Source: Choanephora cucurbitarum (Eukaryota > Mucoromycota > Mucoromycetes > Mucorales > Choanephoraceae). From it: a DNA stretch of 16,250 bases. The DNA lies in NCBI GenBank assembly GCA_025331435.1, contig JAIWNI010000256.1:1-16250 (forward strand), given 5' to 3'. A model generated the notes under the pieces. The model ran no database searches. It saw only the letters and a program-made list of their open reading frames with translations, and was not told where the DNA came from. The translations under genes and the position numbers were made by a program. This document shows positions 1 through 7,432 of the stretch, piece after piece; positions within the stretch are counted from its first letter, which is position 1; the number at the start of each line of letters is the position of its first letter.

Positions 1-1598
1 AGATCTTTTAGCAGGGCTTTTACTTTTAAGTCAAAGACTCTTACGGCTAAATCAGGCCGATCAGAGGCATTTTGTCCAGGTAATAACTCTCTTTGGATTT
101 CTATCCACCTGGGATTAGCTGTAAAAGTAATAAACAATGAAGGCTTGCCGAAATATCTAACAATTGCCATTGAGTTTTTATAGAGCTTGGCCATAAATTG
201 GGGGCCACCTGTATAGCTACTGGGCAGGATAAAACGTCGTCCTAAAGAGGCAGGATCAACATCGTCGTTGATGAGCGCATCTGGAAGACCGTTGTAGAGA
301 TCAGCTTTTATATTGGATCGATGATTTCTAATCCAGTCAAGCTTATTTTGGTCGCAAATAGCCCAAATATCCACCAAGTATTGTTGAAATAATCTTTTAC
401 TCAAGAAAAGAATTGGATATTCGTTTGCTCTTTGATGCGGTCTGTAGCGATAATAAGCTCTTTGCGTGAAGCGGGTTGATCCATCATCTAACCTTAAGCC
501 CCAATGCCAGCCCAAATCACCAGTAGGAAACAGAAGTGTATAATGCAATGGCATGTATAAGGCATAATTCTGTGATATGTTTGTGTAAGAGTAGACATCT
601 TCACTATCACGAAGATAGATACGGATGTCTCTGAAACCTTCAGCATTATGCTAATTTGGTATAATTCCCGCAACTTCATCAGAAGCAGGAAGGTTTTCAG
701 TGCGACGATCTGACCCAGCTACTAACTCAATTCTCATCGATGGACAAATTCAAACAAAAGGAGTCTCACTTTCACTGTTTTCAGTATTCATGAGAAGTTC
801 ATGTGCAGTCTTATACAATCTAACAAAGGGATTTCGTTCATGAAGCATCAAAGATAAATTACTTCTGATATTCCTATCCAAATCATTGTTATTGGTTGAT
901 CTGACTGAAGCTGCAAACTGAGGATCAAAGATATACAATTGAGCATGTCTAGCATTAGTATCTTTCTCAGACAAAAGAGGACCTTGCATATGATACATCT
1001 GACCATGAATTTGGAAAGGCATATTGCTATGGTTACTATTGCTAAGGTTACTATTGCTAACTTCGCATTTCAAAGAGGTGAAAGCAAAAGCCGCATTGTA
1101 TCTTCTAATATTGTCTCTAAAAAGACGACCTCTTGTACTCATTTCTTCAAGTAAAGTCTTTAAGAAATCAGGAGGTGATTGAAGGATTTCAAGCCTTACT
1201 GCACCAGCCTTATAGCAACTCATCCAAAACTTATTTTGAGATGTACACTGAGAAGGCAACTCAGCTTCCCAGTGCTTAGCACCGCAGTCAGCACATACTT
1301 TGTCCATTGGTCCAACATCAAAAGGCTGAAGACGTCCGAGTTCAGAAATGAATGAAGCAGGAAGTTGAACGAATCGTCCTCTACGTCTGGGAATTTCATT
1401 ATTCCGTCTTCTGTTTGCAGTTCTAATTCTTCCACGTTCCTGAAACATATAATAATATGAGCTAAACCAGTTATATCAAAGCCTCATTACTTCATCAAGA
1501 CTTACTCGACAGGTATCGCATGTTGAAAATCTAGAGTGGATAAATTCAGATCCACAACCTGAACAAATTCTGGGAGTAACAATCATTTGATTATTCAT
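1..1598 (-). pseudogene. Helitron Rep/helicase, N-terminal part (broken, runs off left edge)
   Basis: This is the start of the large replication protein (HUH Rep plus helicase) that moves Helitrons by rolling-circle transposition. The start is ATG at 1598-1596. Exon 1 (1598-1506, 31 codons) holds a C-x2-C-x11-C-x2-C zinc-binding pattern. A 66-bp intron (1505-1440) follows, and exon 2 runs from 1439 to the window edge. Exon 2 has a second Cys cluster (CADCGAKHW), then the Helitron_like_N hallmarks PFQIHGQMYHMQGPL, DRRTENLPASDEVAGIIP, GFRDIRIYLRD and, near the edge, FITFTANPRW. The frame is constant from 1439 to 1 but is cut by TGA at 752-750 and TAG at 653-651. The first could be a C-to-T change in a CGA codon. 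The HUH catalytic motif and helicase lie outside the window. The Helitron family call is strong; loss of function is inferred from the two stops. Confidence 0.88.
1440..1505 (-). other. Spliceosomal intron in the Helitron gene
   Basis: On the minus strand the sequence reads CGA|GTAAGT at 1505 and TTTCAG|GAA ending at 1440, giving a 66-nt GT-AG intron in phase 0. Reading through hits an in-frame TGA shortly after the 5' splice site. Splicing joins the zinc-binding N-terminus (ending CDTCR) to the downstream ERGRIRTA. The size and splice sites are typical of fungal introns. Seen in sequence; not tested by RNA. Confidence 0.8.
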
Positions 1599-1611
1599 TT
1601 TTAACTTTATA

Positions 1612-1630
1612 AGAGAGAGAGAGAGGGAGA
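1612..1630 (+). repeat. (GA)n microsatellite in the Helitron 5' leader
   Basis: An imperfect GA run lies just upstream of the Helitron start codon. On the coding (minus) strand it is a CT-rich tract, and the adjacent minus-strand CTTATAAAG resembles a TATA element, but it lies too close to the ATG for a confident promoter call. Confidence 0.7.
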
Positions 1631-1700
1631 AGCAAATAGACGAAATATTTTTTAAATGGACGATTAAAGTCGAATCTGGGCAAAGAAAAAGCAAGTCAAA

Positions 1701-1708
1701 TCACGTGA
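1701..1708. promoter_or_regulatory. Palindromic E-box TCACGTGA upstream of the Helitron gene
   Basis: A perfect 8-bp palindrome with a CACGTG core, about 100 bp upstream of the Helitron ATG. CACGTG is a known core for bHLH regulators in fungi. The same 8-mer occurs at 10737-10744 upstream of the LINE. A regulatory role is inferred. The stretch 1631-1924 otherwise holds no gene I can recognise. The Helitron 5' terminus and the left end of the 5' LTR should both lie in it, but I cannot place either to the base. Confidence 0.35.
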
Positions 1709-1924
1709 TAGTGAATTATTTAATTTGATTTTTCAGTACATATATTGATTTTCTGACTTCTTTTCGCTGTTTTGAATCCAACTCTGTATTTCCTAATTGG
1801 TATTCAACTCATTTGACAGCTCCTCTTGATCTTTTATTACACGATAAATTATTAGAATCCTTCTCTAACTTTCCATTCATAATGATTAGAACTTTTGAAC
1901 ATGTATTAATAATCCATTACATGA

Positions 1925-2342
1925 TGACTCATTAACTTGACTGTTTAAATTGTTAGTTTGCATGTCCAACATGACTTCTTTTAGAATAGTATATAAACTC
2001 TTTAACATTTCTTAATCAATAAACTTAACTATCATTTAACTATCATTTATATATCTTAACTATTACTTACCGTACTTTACTTTATACTTGGTTGTAGTTT
2101 GACATATATTCACTACCTAAATCCACTTATTTGATTAGTTCCCTTGATACTTATCACAGATCATTGTATTCTCTTATTACATCTCTTCTTTATATTTCTT
2201 TATTCTTTTATCTTACTTTACTTTACGGTTCGTTACCTAAACAACGTGGTGCTCATTACATTACAATCGTTCCTCTCTTTGGTTCTGTTGTATCATTGAC
2301 TCTGACTCGTTACTGGCAAAATACTACCTTCGTCCTGTAACA
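1925..2342 (+). repeat. 5' LTR (left boundary unresolved)
   Basis: The right end is fixed by the GTAACA terminus, followed by a 4-nt gap and the primer-binding site. Bases 2222-2342 match 10450-10570 in 120 of 121 positions. Upstream of 2222 the two LTRs are collinear but clearly diverged. They share TGACTCAT (1925-1932 here), a TATA box about 65 bp further on, an AATAAAC, and a CCCTTGAT. If this LTR were as long as the 3' copy it would start near 1600, inside the Helitron, so it is probably truncated or interrupted. Its right part contains a 14-nt copy of the primer-binding site (2247-2260). Confidence 0.75.
1990..1997 (+). promoter_or_regulatory. LTR core promoter (TATATAAA)
   Basis: This TATA box in the 5' LTR is the likely promoter of the genomic RNA. 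The 3' LTR has TATAAATA at the matching place (10243-10250). In both LTRs a TGACTCAT, the Gcn4/AP-1 type bZIP core, sits 64-65 bp upstream. Conserved spacing in otherwise diverged U3 sequence supports function. Start-site position not determined. Confidence 0.55.
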
Positions 2343-2346
2343 TTTT

Positions 2347-2364
2347 TGGTGCTCATTACAGGGG
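2347..2364 (+). other. Primer-binding site for tRNA-Ile(AAT)
   Basis: The 18-nt TGGTGCTCATTACAGGGG is the exact complement of the last 15 nt of the tRNA-Ile encoded at 10615-10688 plus the added CCA. It begins 4 nt after the LTR end, where minus-strand cDNA synthesis would be primed. The match ends exactly after 18 nt, the usual primer-binding-site length. Confidence 0.93.
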
Positions 2365-2515
2365 CTCTCTTTTAAAAATCTCAAGATCTTATCAAATCCG
2401 TTTTTTCCCAAAGGTTTCAAGACTCTATTTAAGGAATCCTTCTCAAGCTTTCTTTCTAAATTACTTTCTCCTTCGTACTTTACCCTTACTGAACTTACTG
2501 TGTTGGCTCTCTATC

Positions 2516-3772
2516 ATGAACTGTGGTATTGAATCTAACTTACCCTACCAAGGCTTCCGTCCTCGCTTAATCGAATTCCATGGTTTTGAAGGCGAAGACT
2601 TTAGGCACTTCAAGCATACTCTTGAAACTTTCTTCTCTATCATGGGCATCAACTCAAGCTCAAGAAAACTCACTATTATGGTCTCTCAATTGCGTCGTGC
2701 TGCCTCTACTTTCTACTCGAGGTTTCTGAAGACTCAAAAGGCCAATGATCCTAACTTTACTCCCTCTTATGAAGAAGTTATGGATATTTTACAAGACAAA
2801 TATATTACTCCTGCTCTGGTTCAACGCTTCGAATTGGCTTTCAATGACTTGGTTCAAGGTCAAGATGAATCTCCCCAACTGTTTCTGGCTAGACTCTATG
2901 AAGCGGCTGAATTAGCTGAAATTGATGATGAAAATATGATCCACAGCCGATTTCGTGCTGGTTTACTCCGTCCTATTCGGGTATTCTGTATCCAAAGTTC
3001 CTCCAAGACTTTTGAAGACTGGCTTACTCATGCTGATGGCTGGTGGAACGCTCACAAACCTATTAATGTGAACTTGGTGGACAATCCCTTTGTTGCTTCC
3101 GGGAATGTCAAGGAACAAGTTGAATACAGGTACCCTGCTGGAATATCTCATGGTCACTCTTTTGCTAATCTCAAGACTTCTGGTATTGCGCATGTAACTT
3201 CCTCTCGTAAAAAGGCCCCATCTTCTCAAGGACCATCAACTAATCTGACAAACGTAGCAACTATTGATTCCGAAGTTGAGCAGCTTTCTGCGAGACTGAG
3301 GTCTTTAGAACTACATCAGTTGGACAAGTTGCAAAATCCTAATGAAGAAAAGCCCCATTACGTATCGGAACCAACATATCAAGCACGCAATGAGATGTCA
3401 GAGATGGATATCGTTAGCCTTATCCGCAAAACTATCAAGGAAGAATTGCACCAGTCATCTTCGCAATTCACTCATGGGAACTATTCTCGGGACCGTGGTA
3501 CTAGATCTCGACCAAACCCAGATCACTATCCTCAGAGAGACTATGGGAACAGACGCCGTTATAATTCTCATTTCCGCGCTAAGGATATGAACAATGACTC
3601 GTTCAATCAACCCCATCGATCTCAATTCTTTGATAATGATTACATGTATCCTTCCGAAGGTTATTATCGCTCTAGACCTCCAATGGATCCTAACCCAAAC
3701 TACTCTCGTCGTCAAGAACATCATGATGGTAATCACTCTAGTCAACAACAGCCTTCTGGTTCAAAAAACTAG
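2516..3772 (+). CDS. gag: Gag polyprotein of the Ty3/Gypsy element
   Basis: Structural protein of the virus-like particle, 418 aa, starting at ATG 2516. Residues about 15-190 form a helical capsid-type region of the Retrotrans_gag kind (FHGFEGEDFRHFKHTLETFF near the start, FLARLYEAAELAEID around 120). A short heptad-like segment (IDSEVEQLSARLRSLEL, about 250-270) could be a coiled coil. The tail from about 320 is basic and rich in Arg, Tyr, Asn and Ser, and probably binds RNA. I see no CCHC zinc knuckle anywhere, unlike many Ty3-type Gags. The frame is intact and ends at TAG 3770-3772, directly after a slippery heptamer that would give Gag-Pol by -1 frameshifting. A 150-bp leader separates the primer-binding site from the start codon. 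Confidence 0.88.
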   Translation: MNCGIESNLPYQGFRPRLIEFHGFEGEDFRHFKHTLETFFSIMGINSSSRKLTIMVSQLRRAASTFYSRFLKTQKANDPNFTPSYEEVMDILQDKYITPALVQRFELAFNDLVQGQDESPQLFLARLYEAAELAEIDDENMIHSRFRAGLLRPIRVFCIQSSSKTFEDWLTHADGWWNAHKPINVNLVDNPFVASGNVKEQVEYRYPAGISHGHSFANLKTSGIAHVTSSRKKAPSSQGPSTNLTNVATIDSEVEQLSARLRSLELHQLDKLQNPNEEKPHYVSEPTYQARNEMSEMDIVSLIRKTIKEELHQSSSQFTHGNYSRDRGTRSRPNPDHYPQRDYGNRRRYNSHFRAKDMNNDSFNQPHRSQFFDNDYMYPSEGYYRSRPPMDPNPNYSRRQEHHDGNHSSQQQPSGSKN

Positions 3773-3809
3773 ATCGGACAATTGCTAACAAAGATTATGG
3801 TCAATTGTC
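3763..3809 (+). promoter_or_regulatory. Programmed -1 ribosomal frameshift signal (gag/pol)
   Basis: The heptamer A AAA AAC (3763-3769) is in the correct phase in the Gag frame, and TAG follows it at once. After a 7-nt spacer an 8-bp perfect stem forms: GACAATTG (3777-3784) with CAATTGTC (3802-3809), around a 17-nt loop. The pol frame is the -1 frame, is already open across the heptamer, and has no ATG until 3928, so fusion by frameshifting is the simplest way to express it. The loop segment GATTATGG (3793-3800) could also pair with CCATCAATC (3830-3838, one bulged C), making an H-type pseudoknot. Heptamer, phase, spacing and stem are seen; activity is inferred. Confidence 0.85.
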
Positions 3810-5289
3810 TAAGACTCCAAATACAAAATCCATCAATCAAATCAATTATATAAATAACGACGACTATACGGATCTCTATGCAGCAAGACTAGTCAAACCT
3901 CCTGCTGTTACAGAGGTATCTAAAACTATGAAAGACACTAAGATAAAACGGGTTACTAAAAAGGACAAAGACTCTACCGAAGCTATTAAAAGATCTGTGA
4001 AAAACCAAGCCAATCAAATTCAGTCCCGATCAACGGTAGAACCATCTCAAGATGCACTTGAACCTATGATGGATGTCACTCCTACTACTATTTATGAATC
4101 ACCTTCTATTGTTTCATCTCAGTCAAAGCCTATTGTCACAAGACGCAAGATGATCAAGCCTAACATACAATACGATATAGCTGATGACGTGCTTAGTACG
4201 AAAGCTAATATCAATCTGGGTGACTTACTTACTGCTTCTCCTCAACTGAAACGAGACTTGATCAAAGCCTGTAAAGCTAAAGGGCAACGATTAGTTTCTT
4301 TTGTGGATGATACTACTCAAGTACCTACTGCTAATAACTTGACATTCATTGAAAATAATGGAGAGATTGATACTACTGCCATGTATGCCAACTTCTTTAT
4401 CCATAACACCAAGATTCCTGTCATTATTGATACTGGTGCCGCTAGAACTTGTATGTCCAAAGAACTATCGGAGAAACTGGGTCTAGAAATAGATGCTCCC
4501 TCTAATACCGTCTTTACCATGGGTAATGGAGTAAAGCAACCAGCTCTTGGCATAATATATGATGTACCTATCAATGCTGGAGGACAAGTTACCATACCTA
4601 GTTCAGTTGAAGTGTTACCTGTCTGTCCATCTCACTTGATCATCGGTACTAACTGGCTTAACCGAGCAAAGGCTACTATCAATCTGGAATCAAATACTGT
4701 CAAGCTTACATACAAGAAAACTAAAGCTGAAGTTCCTGTTACGTACTTCCGTAAGACCAAAGAAGGAAAACCTATTAAGCCACCTTTGGTAGTCAATGCT
4801 GATAATGTCACTTACTCTTATAAAGGGGATATGAAGAAGACTATTGCTTCAAAACCTGATATAGATAGTGCCACTGATAGTGATGACTCGGATTACTCTA
4901 CTGAAGAAGAAGAATTTATTGAAAATGATGAAATAGTCCAAGATTCTGATGAGGATTCTGATCTCAACTGCCTTGATCTATCCTTGACAAAACACACCTT
5001 GGCCTCACAACCTGTTATTGCCTCCAAGTTTGAACCAGGCGATACTGAATTTCTTCTTCGGACGACTGAGGAAATACTCATACCTCCAAAGTCGGTGTAC
5101 TCTATCCGTTTAGATAAAATTCCTTTACTTAAAGATTTTATTAAACATGATAATAAATATCATTTTGCTGCCTTTTTATCTGAAGAATTCTTAGATAAAT
5201 ACTCAGGAGTAGGGTATGATATAACTCAGACTGATGAGTCTACTTTATTTTATATCGTCAACTATACTTGCAAGGATTTTCCTGGTTGA
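3769..5289 (+). CDS. pol: Pol segment 1: aspartic protease and linker (ends at frameshift)
   Basis: First part of pol in the -1 frame, read from CTA at 3769 after the slippery site. A Lys-rich and Ser/Thr-rich linker of about 200 residues leads to a retropepsin-type protease. The active-site DTGA is at 4429-4440 (context IPVIIDTGAARTCM), and the conserved second half HLIIGTNWL lies about 70 residues later. An acidic stretch follows (around 4860-4960, many D, E and S), then a conserved-looking pre-RT region. The frame ends at TGA 5287-5289, while coding sense continues in the next frame from about 5279. The T-run at 5277-5280 has one base too many for continuity, so this is a +1 frameshift, most likely mutational or an assembly error rather than programmed. 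Confidence 0.85.
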   Translation, partial: LDRTIANKDYGQLSKTPNTKSINQINYINNDDYTDLYAARLVKPPAVTEVSKTMKDTKIKRVTKKDKDSTEAIKRSVKNQANQIQSRSTVEPSQDALEPMMDVTPTTIYESPSIVSSQSKPIVTRRKMIKPNIQYDIADDVLSTKANINLGDLLTASPQLKRDLIKACKAKGQRLVSFVDDTTQVPTANNLTFIENNGEIDTTAMYANFFIHNTKIPVIIDTGAARTCMSKELSEKLGLEIDAPSNTVFTMGNGVKQPALGIIYDVPINAGGQVTIPSSVEVLPVCPSHLIIGTNWLNRAKATINLESNTVKLTYKKTKAEVPVTYFRKTKEGKPIKPPLVVNADNVTYSYKGDMKKTIASKPDIDSATDSDDSDYSTEEEEFIENDEIVQDSDEDSDLNCLDLSLTKHTLASQPVIASKFEPGDTEFLLRTTEEILIPPKSVYSIRLDKIPLLKDFIKHDNKYHFAAFLSEEFLDKYSGVGYDITQTDESTLFYIVNYTCKDFPG

Positions 5290-6181
5290 AGAAAACTATT
5301 CATTTGGAATACTAGAAGTCTATCAACGGGAACATCAAGAATTCAAGTCATATACTATAACTGAAGAGAACTTTGATCATGCTGCCACCCAACTGTTTAC
5401 AATATCTACTCCGGATCCTAAACACATTGATAAGGAACCTGAACTTGATAGTGAACTGCAGGCTTTGATTGATATTGATGGGACACCACTTCATCTTAAA
5501 TCATCGTTCTTGAAGTTATTACACAGATATAGAAATATATTTGACTGGCACAATGATAGTATGGGCAAGACTACTGTTGCTACTCATGAAATCAAACTCA
5601 AGGCGGACGCTGTACCAAGAAAAGTTCGACCTTACCGATTGTCACCTTTGGAAAGTGAATCTTTACGTGCTGAATTAGACAAATTCCTCAAACTTGGCAT
5701 TATAAGTGAAACTAAATACTCAGACTGGGCATCTCCTATCATTATGATTCCAAAGAAAGACAAGAAGACTTATCGAGTGGTAATCGATTACCGTTACCTT
5801 AACTCGTGTACTATAAGATTATCACAAAACCTACCAAGAATTGATGACTTAATTGACACTCTGGGTCATGCAAATTATTGGAGTCAAGTAGACTTGAGAA
5901 GCGGCTTTCATCAAATGCCATTAGATCCTTCATCTCGATACCTTACAAACTTCATCTGCAAATTTGGTAGTTTTCAATACAACGTATTACCCATGGGCTT
6001 AGTAAATGCACCCTCGGACTTTATGAAGATGGTTGAAATTTGCTTTCACTCTTTACTCAACAAGTGTGTTATAGCATACCTTGACGATGTCACTACTTAC
6101 ACCTCAGGCACTGCCGAAGACCACCTTGTCGCTCTCCAGAAGACCTTTGAATTGTATAGAAAAAGGAGGCTTAATGCTTAA
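5279..6181 (+). CDS. pol: Pol segment 2: reverse transcriptase (ends at frameshift)
   Basis: Reverse transcriptase core of the Ty3 type. Visible motifs in order: YSDWASPIIMIPKKDK, the RVVIDYRYLN block, VDLRSGFHQ with the first catalytic Asp, FQYNVLPMGLVNAPSDF, and the catalytic box YLDD at 6077-6088. All expected catalytic residues are present and there is no internal stop. The reading sense enters from the previous frame at the 5277-5280 T-run and ends at TAA 6179-6181 after shifting near the A5 run 6160-6164. One extra A there explains the break, because the next frame continues with the expected LMLNPGKCSFF. Confidence 0.88.
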   Translation, partial: FLVEENYSFGILEVYQREHQEFKSYTITEENFDHAATQLFTISTPDPKHIDKEPELDSELQALIDIDGTPLHLKSSFLKLLHRYRNIFDWHNDSMGKTTVATHEIKLKADAVPRKVRPYRLSPLESESLRAELDKFLKLGIISETKYSDWASPIIMIPKKDKKTYRVVIDYRYLNSCTIRLSQNLPRIDDLIDTLGHANYWSQVDLRSGFHQMPLDPSSRYLTNFICKFGSFQYNVLPMGLVNAPSDFMKMVEICFHSLLNKCVIAYLDDVTTYTSGTAEDHLVALQKTFELYRKRRLNA

Positions 6182-6896
6182 TCCTGGAAAGTGTTCTTTC
6201 TTTGCTCGTAAGATTTCATTTCTTGGTTTCGAGATCTCAGAGAAAGGTCTAGGCCAAAGTCCTGCTATTACAGATAAAATTACCAGTTTTCCTCGTCCAA
6301 CTTTAAAGAAGCAAATCAAAAGCTTTGTGTCACTCGCCTCTTATTATCGACGGTTTATCGAAAATTTTGCCAAGACAGCTCGACCTCTACATCATATGAC
6401 AAAAGATGAAGCACCTGAAAAGGTCGAATGGACTAAAGAAGCTGAAGATGCATTCCACTTACTCAAACAGAAACTGGTTGAAGCACCTGTCCTTATCATA
6501 CCAAACTTTGACAAGCCATTCTTTATCTTATGCGATGCATCTATAGATGGTCTTGGTTGTATACTCTCTCAGAAGGATGACAAAGGACATGAGCATCCTG
6601 TAGCTTATGCTAGTAGAGCAACTACTCAAGGAGAAAGAAACTATGGTATTAGCAAGCTGGAATTATGCGCTGTCGTATGGTCATTGAAACTCTTCCGATC
6701 TTATTTACTGGGAAGCAAGTTCACTGTTACTGTCATATCTGATCATGCATCTCTATCTGGTCTTATCAAAACCAAACAGCCTACTGGTATACTCGCTAGA
6801 TGGTTACAACAAATTGCTGAATTTGATTTTGAAATCAAATATCGTCCAGGAAAGAAACATAATGGACCCGATTTCTTATCAAGACTAGGTTACTAA
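6162..6896 (+). CDS. pol: Pol segment 3: RT thumb and RNase H
   Basis: Continues RT in the third frame after the A5 run: LMLNPGKCSFFARKISFLGF, then the YYRRFIENFA thumb region. The Ty3-type RNase H follows, with FILCDAS, the Glu in KLELCAVVW and the Asp in VISDHASL, ending in the typical RYRPGK-like box (KYRPGKKHNGPDFLSRL). It stops at TAA 6894-6896 right after this box. In most Ty3/Gypsy elements the frame would run on through a short tether into integrase; here it does not. It removes the RNA strand during reverse transcription. Domain call strong. Confidence 0.87.
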   Translation, partial: KGGLMLNPGKCSFFARKISFLGFEISEKGLGQSPAITDKITSFPRPTLKKQIKSFVSLASYYRRFIENFAKTARPLHHMTKDEAPEKVEWTKEAEDAFHLLKQKLVEAPVLIIPNFDKPFFILCDASIDGLGCILSQKDDKGHEHPVAYASRATTQGERNYGISKLELCAVVWSLKLFRSYLLGSKFTVTVISDHASLSGLIKTKQPTGILARWLQQIAEFDFEIKYRPGKKHNGPDFLSRLGY

Positions 6897-6901
6897 AATA
6901 A

Positions 6902-7090
6902 CATCTGACCAAATCCGCTAATGTCGTTAAACTTTGTCGTAGAAGACCAATAATCTGCTAATGTCGTTAAACTTTGACAATGATCGACCAACTTCGCAAA
7001 CGTCGCTTAAACTTTGTCGTCATCTGACCAAATCCGCTAATGTCGTTAAACTTTATCGTTGAAGACCAACTATTGTGAAGTCATTAAAAG
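6902..7090 (+). repeat. Tandem repeat, ~40-bp monomers in a ~119-bp higher-order unit
   Basis: Four full monomers and a partial one, starting at 6902, 6941, 6981, 7021 and 7060. Each has the form GACCAA...GCTAATGTCGTTAAACTTT. Monomers 1 and 4 differ at a single base, and monomer 5 resembles monomer 2 (both have GAAGACCAA), so the array has a period of three monomers. It lies directly after the RNase H stop, in the spacer between RNase H and integrase, and contains stops in all forward frames. Function unknown; an RNA signal within the genomic transcript is one possibility. Confidence 0.85.
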
Positions 7091-7165
7091 CTCCTCTAAT
7101 ATGATGTTGATGTTTCAATCCAAAACCATCATCTTGTATGTTATTATCTTCACGAAAGTAGATCC

Positions 7166-7326
7166 TCAAAAAAAATTCAAAAAAAAAATCAAAACAAAAA
7201 GAGCGATGATGCGCAATGAAAAAAAAAATCTAAAATAAGAAAAATCGAAAAAAATGTAGATTTCGCAAAAATTATATGAAACAAAAGAAAAAAAATGATG
7301 AAAAAGAAAAAATCCAGAAAAAATAA
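7166..7326 (+). other. A-rich tract in the RNase H-integrase spacer
   Basis: About 160 bp dominated by runs of 5-9 A, with few other bases, in the second half of the non-coding spacer. It has no open frame. It could be an internal leader or promoter-like nucleosome-free stretch for integrase, or simple-sequence expansion. A further 100 bp of AT-rich DNA follows before the integrase ATG at 7433. I see no convincing intron that would join RNase H to integrase: no AG dinucleotide lies between 7340 and 7478, and reading on from 7341 meets stops. Confidence 0.5.
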
Positions 7327-7432
7327 TAATCTGTGCCTAGAACTTTGACTTTCAAATCTTATTTTAATAAATCTTTCGTGATCCTTAATACATCAAATTA
7401 CATCATAACCCTAAATCTTGTCAAAATCAAAT

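Noticed and set aside
939..1154. Plus-strand ORF opposite the Helitron gene
   Set aside because: It lies wholly within Helitron exon 2 on the other strand and shows no domain; a shadow of the conserved frame.
2131..2340. 69-aa ORF at the end of the 5' LTR
   Set aside because: Low-complexity Leu/Tyr/Ser product of a pyrimidine-rich LTR; the upstream half is not kept in the 3' LTR.
1951..2342. TGTTAG at 1951 as the start of the 5' LTR
   Set aside because: LTR-LTR correspondence (TGACTCAT with fixed spacing to TATA) extends left of it to 1925.
5234..5278. ATG at 5234 as a true start for the RT ORF
   Set aside because: Its first 15 codons overlap well-formed pol sequence in the previous frame, and RT sense joins that frame at the T-run; a chance ATG.
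5277..5289. Programmed +1 frameshift between protease and RT
   Set aside because: No slow codon or stop at a proper shift site, and two more +1 breaks nearby lack any signal; a homopolymer indel is simpler.
6902..7090. CRISPR array
   Set aside because: Monomers are directly adjacent without unique spacers, and the context is a eukaryotic retroelement.
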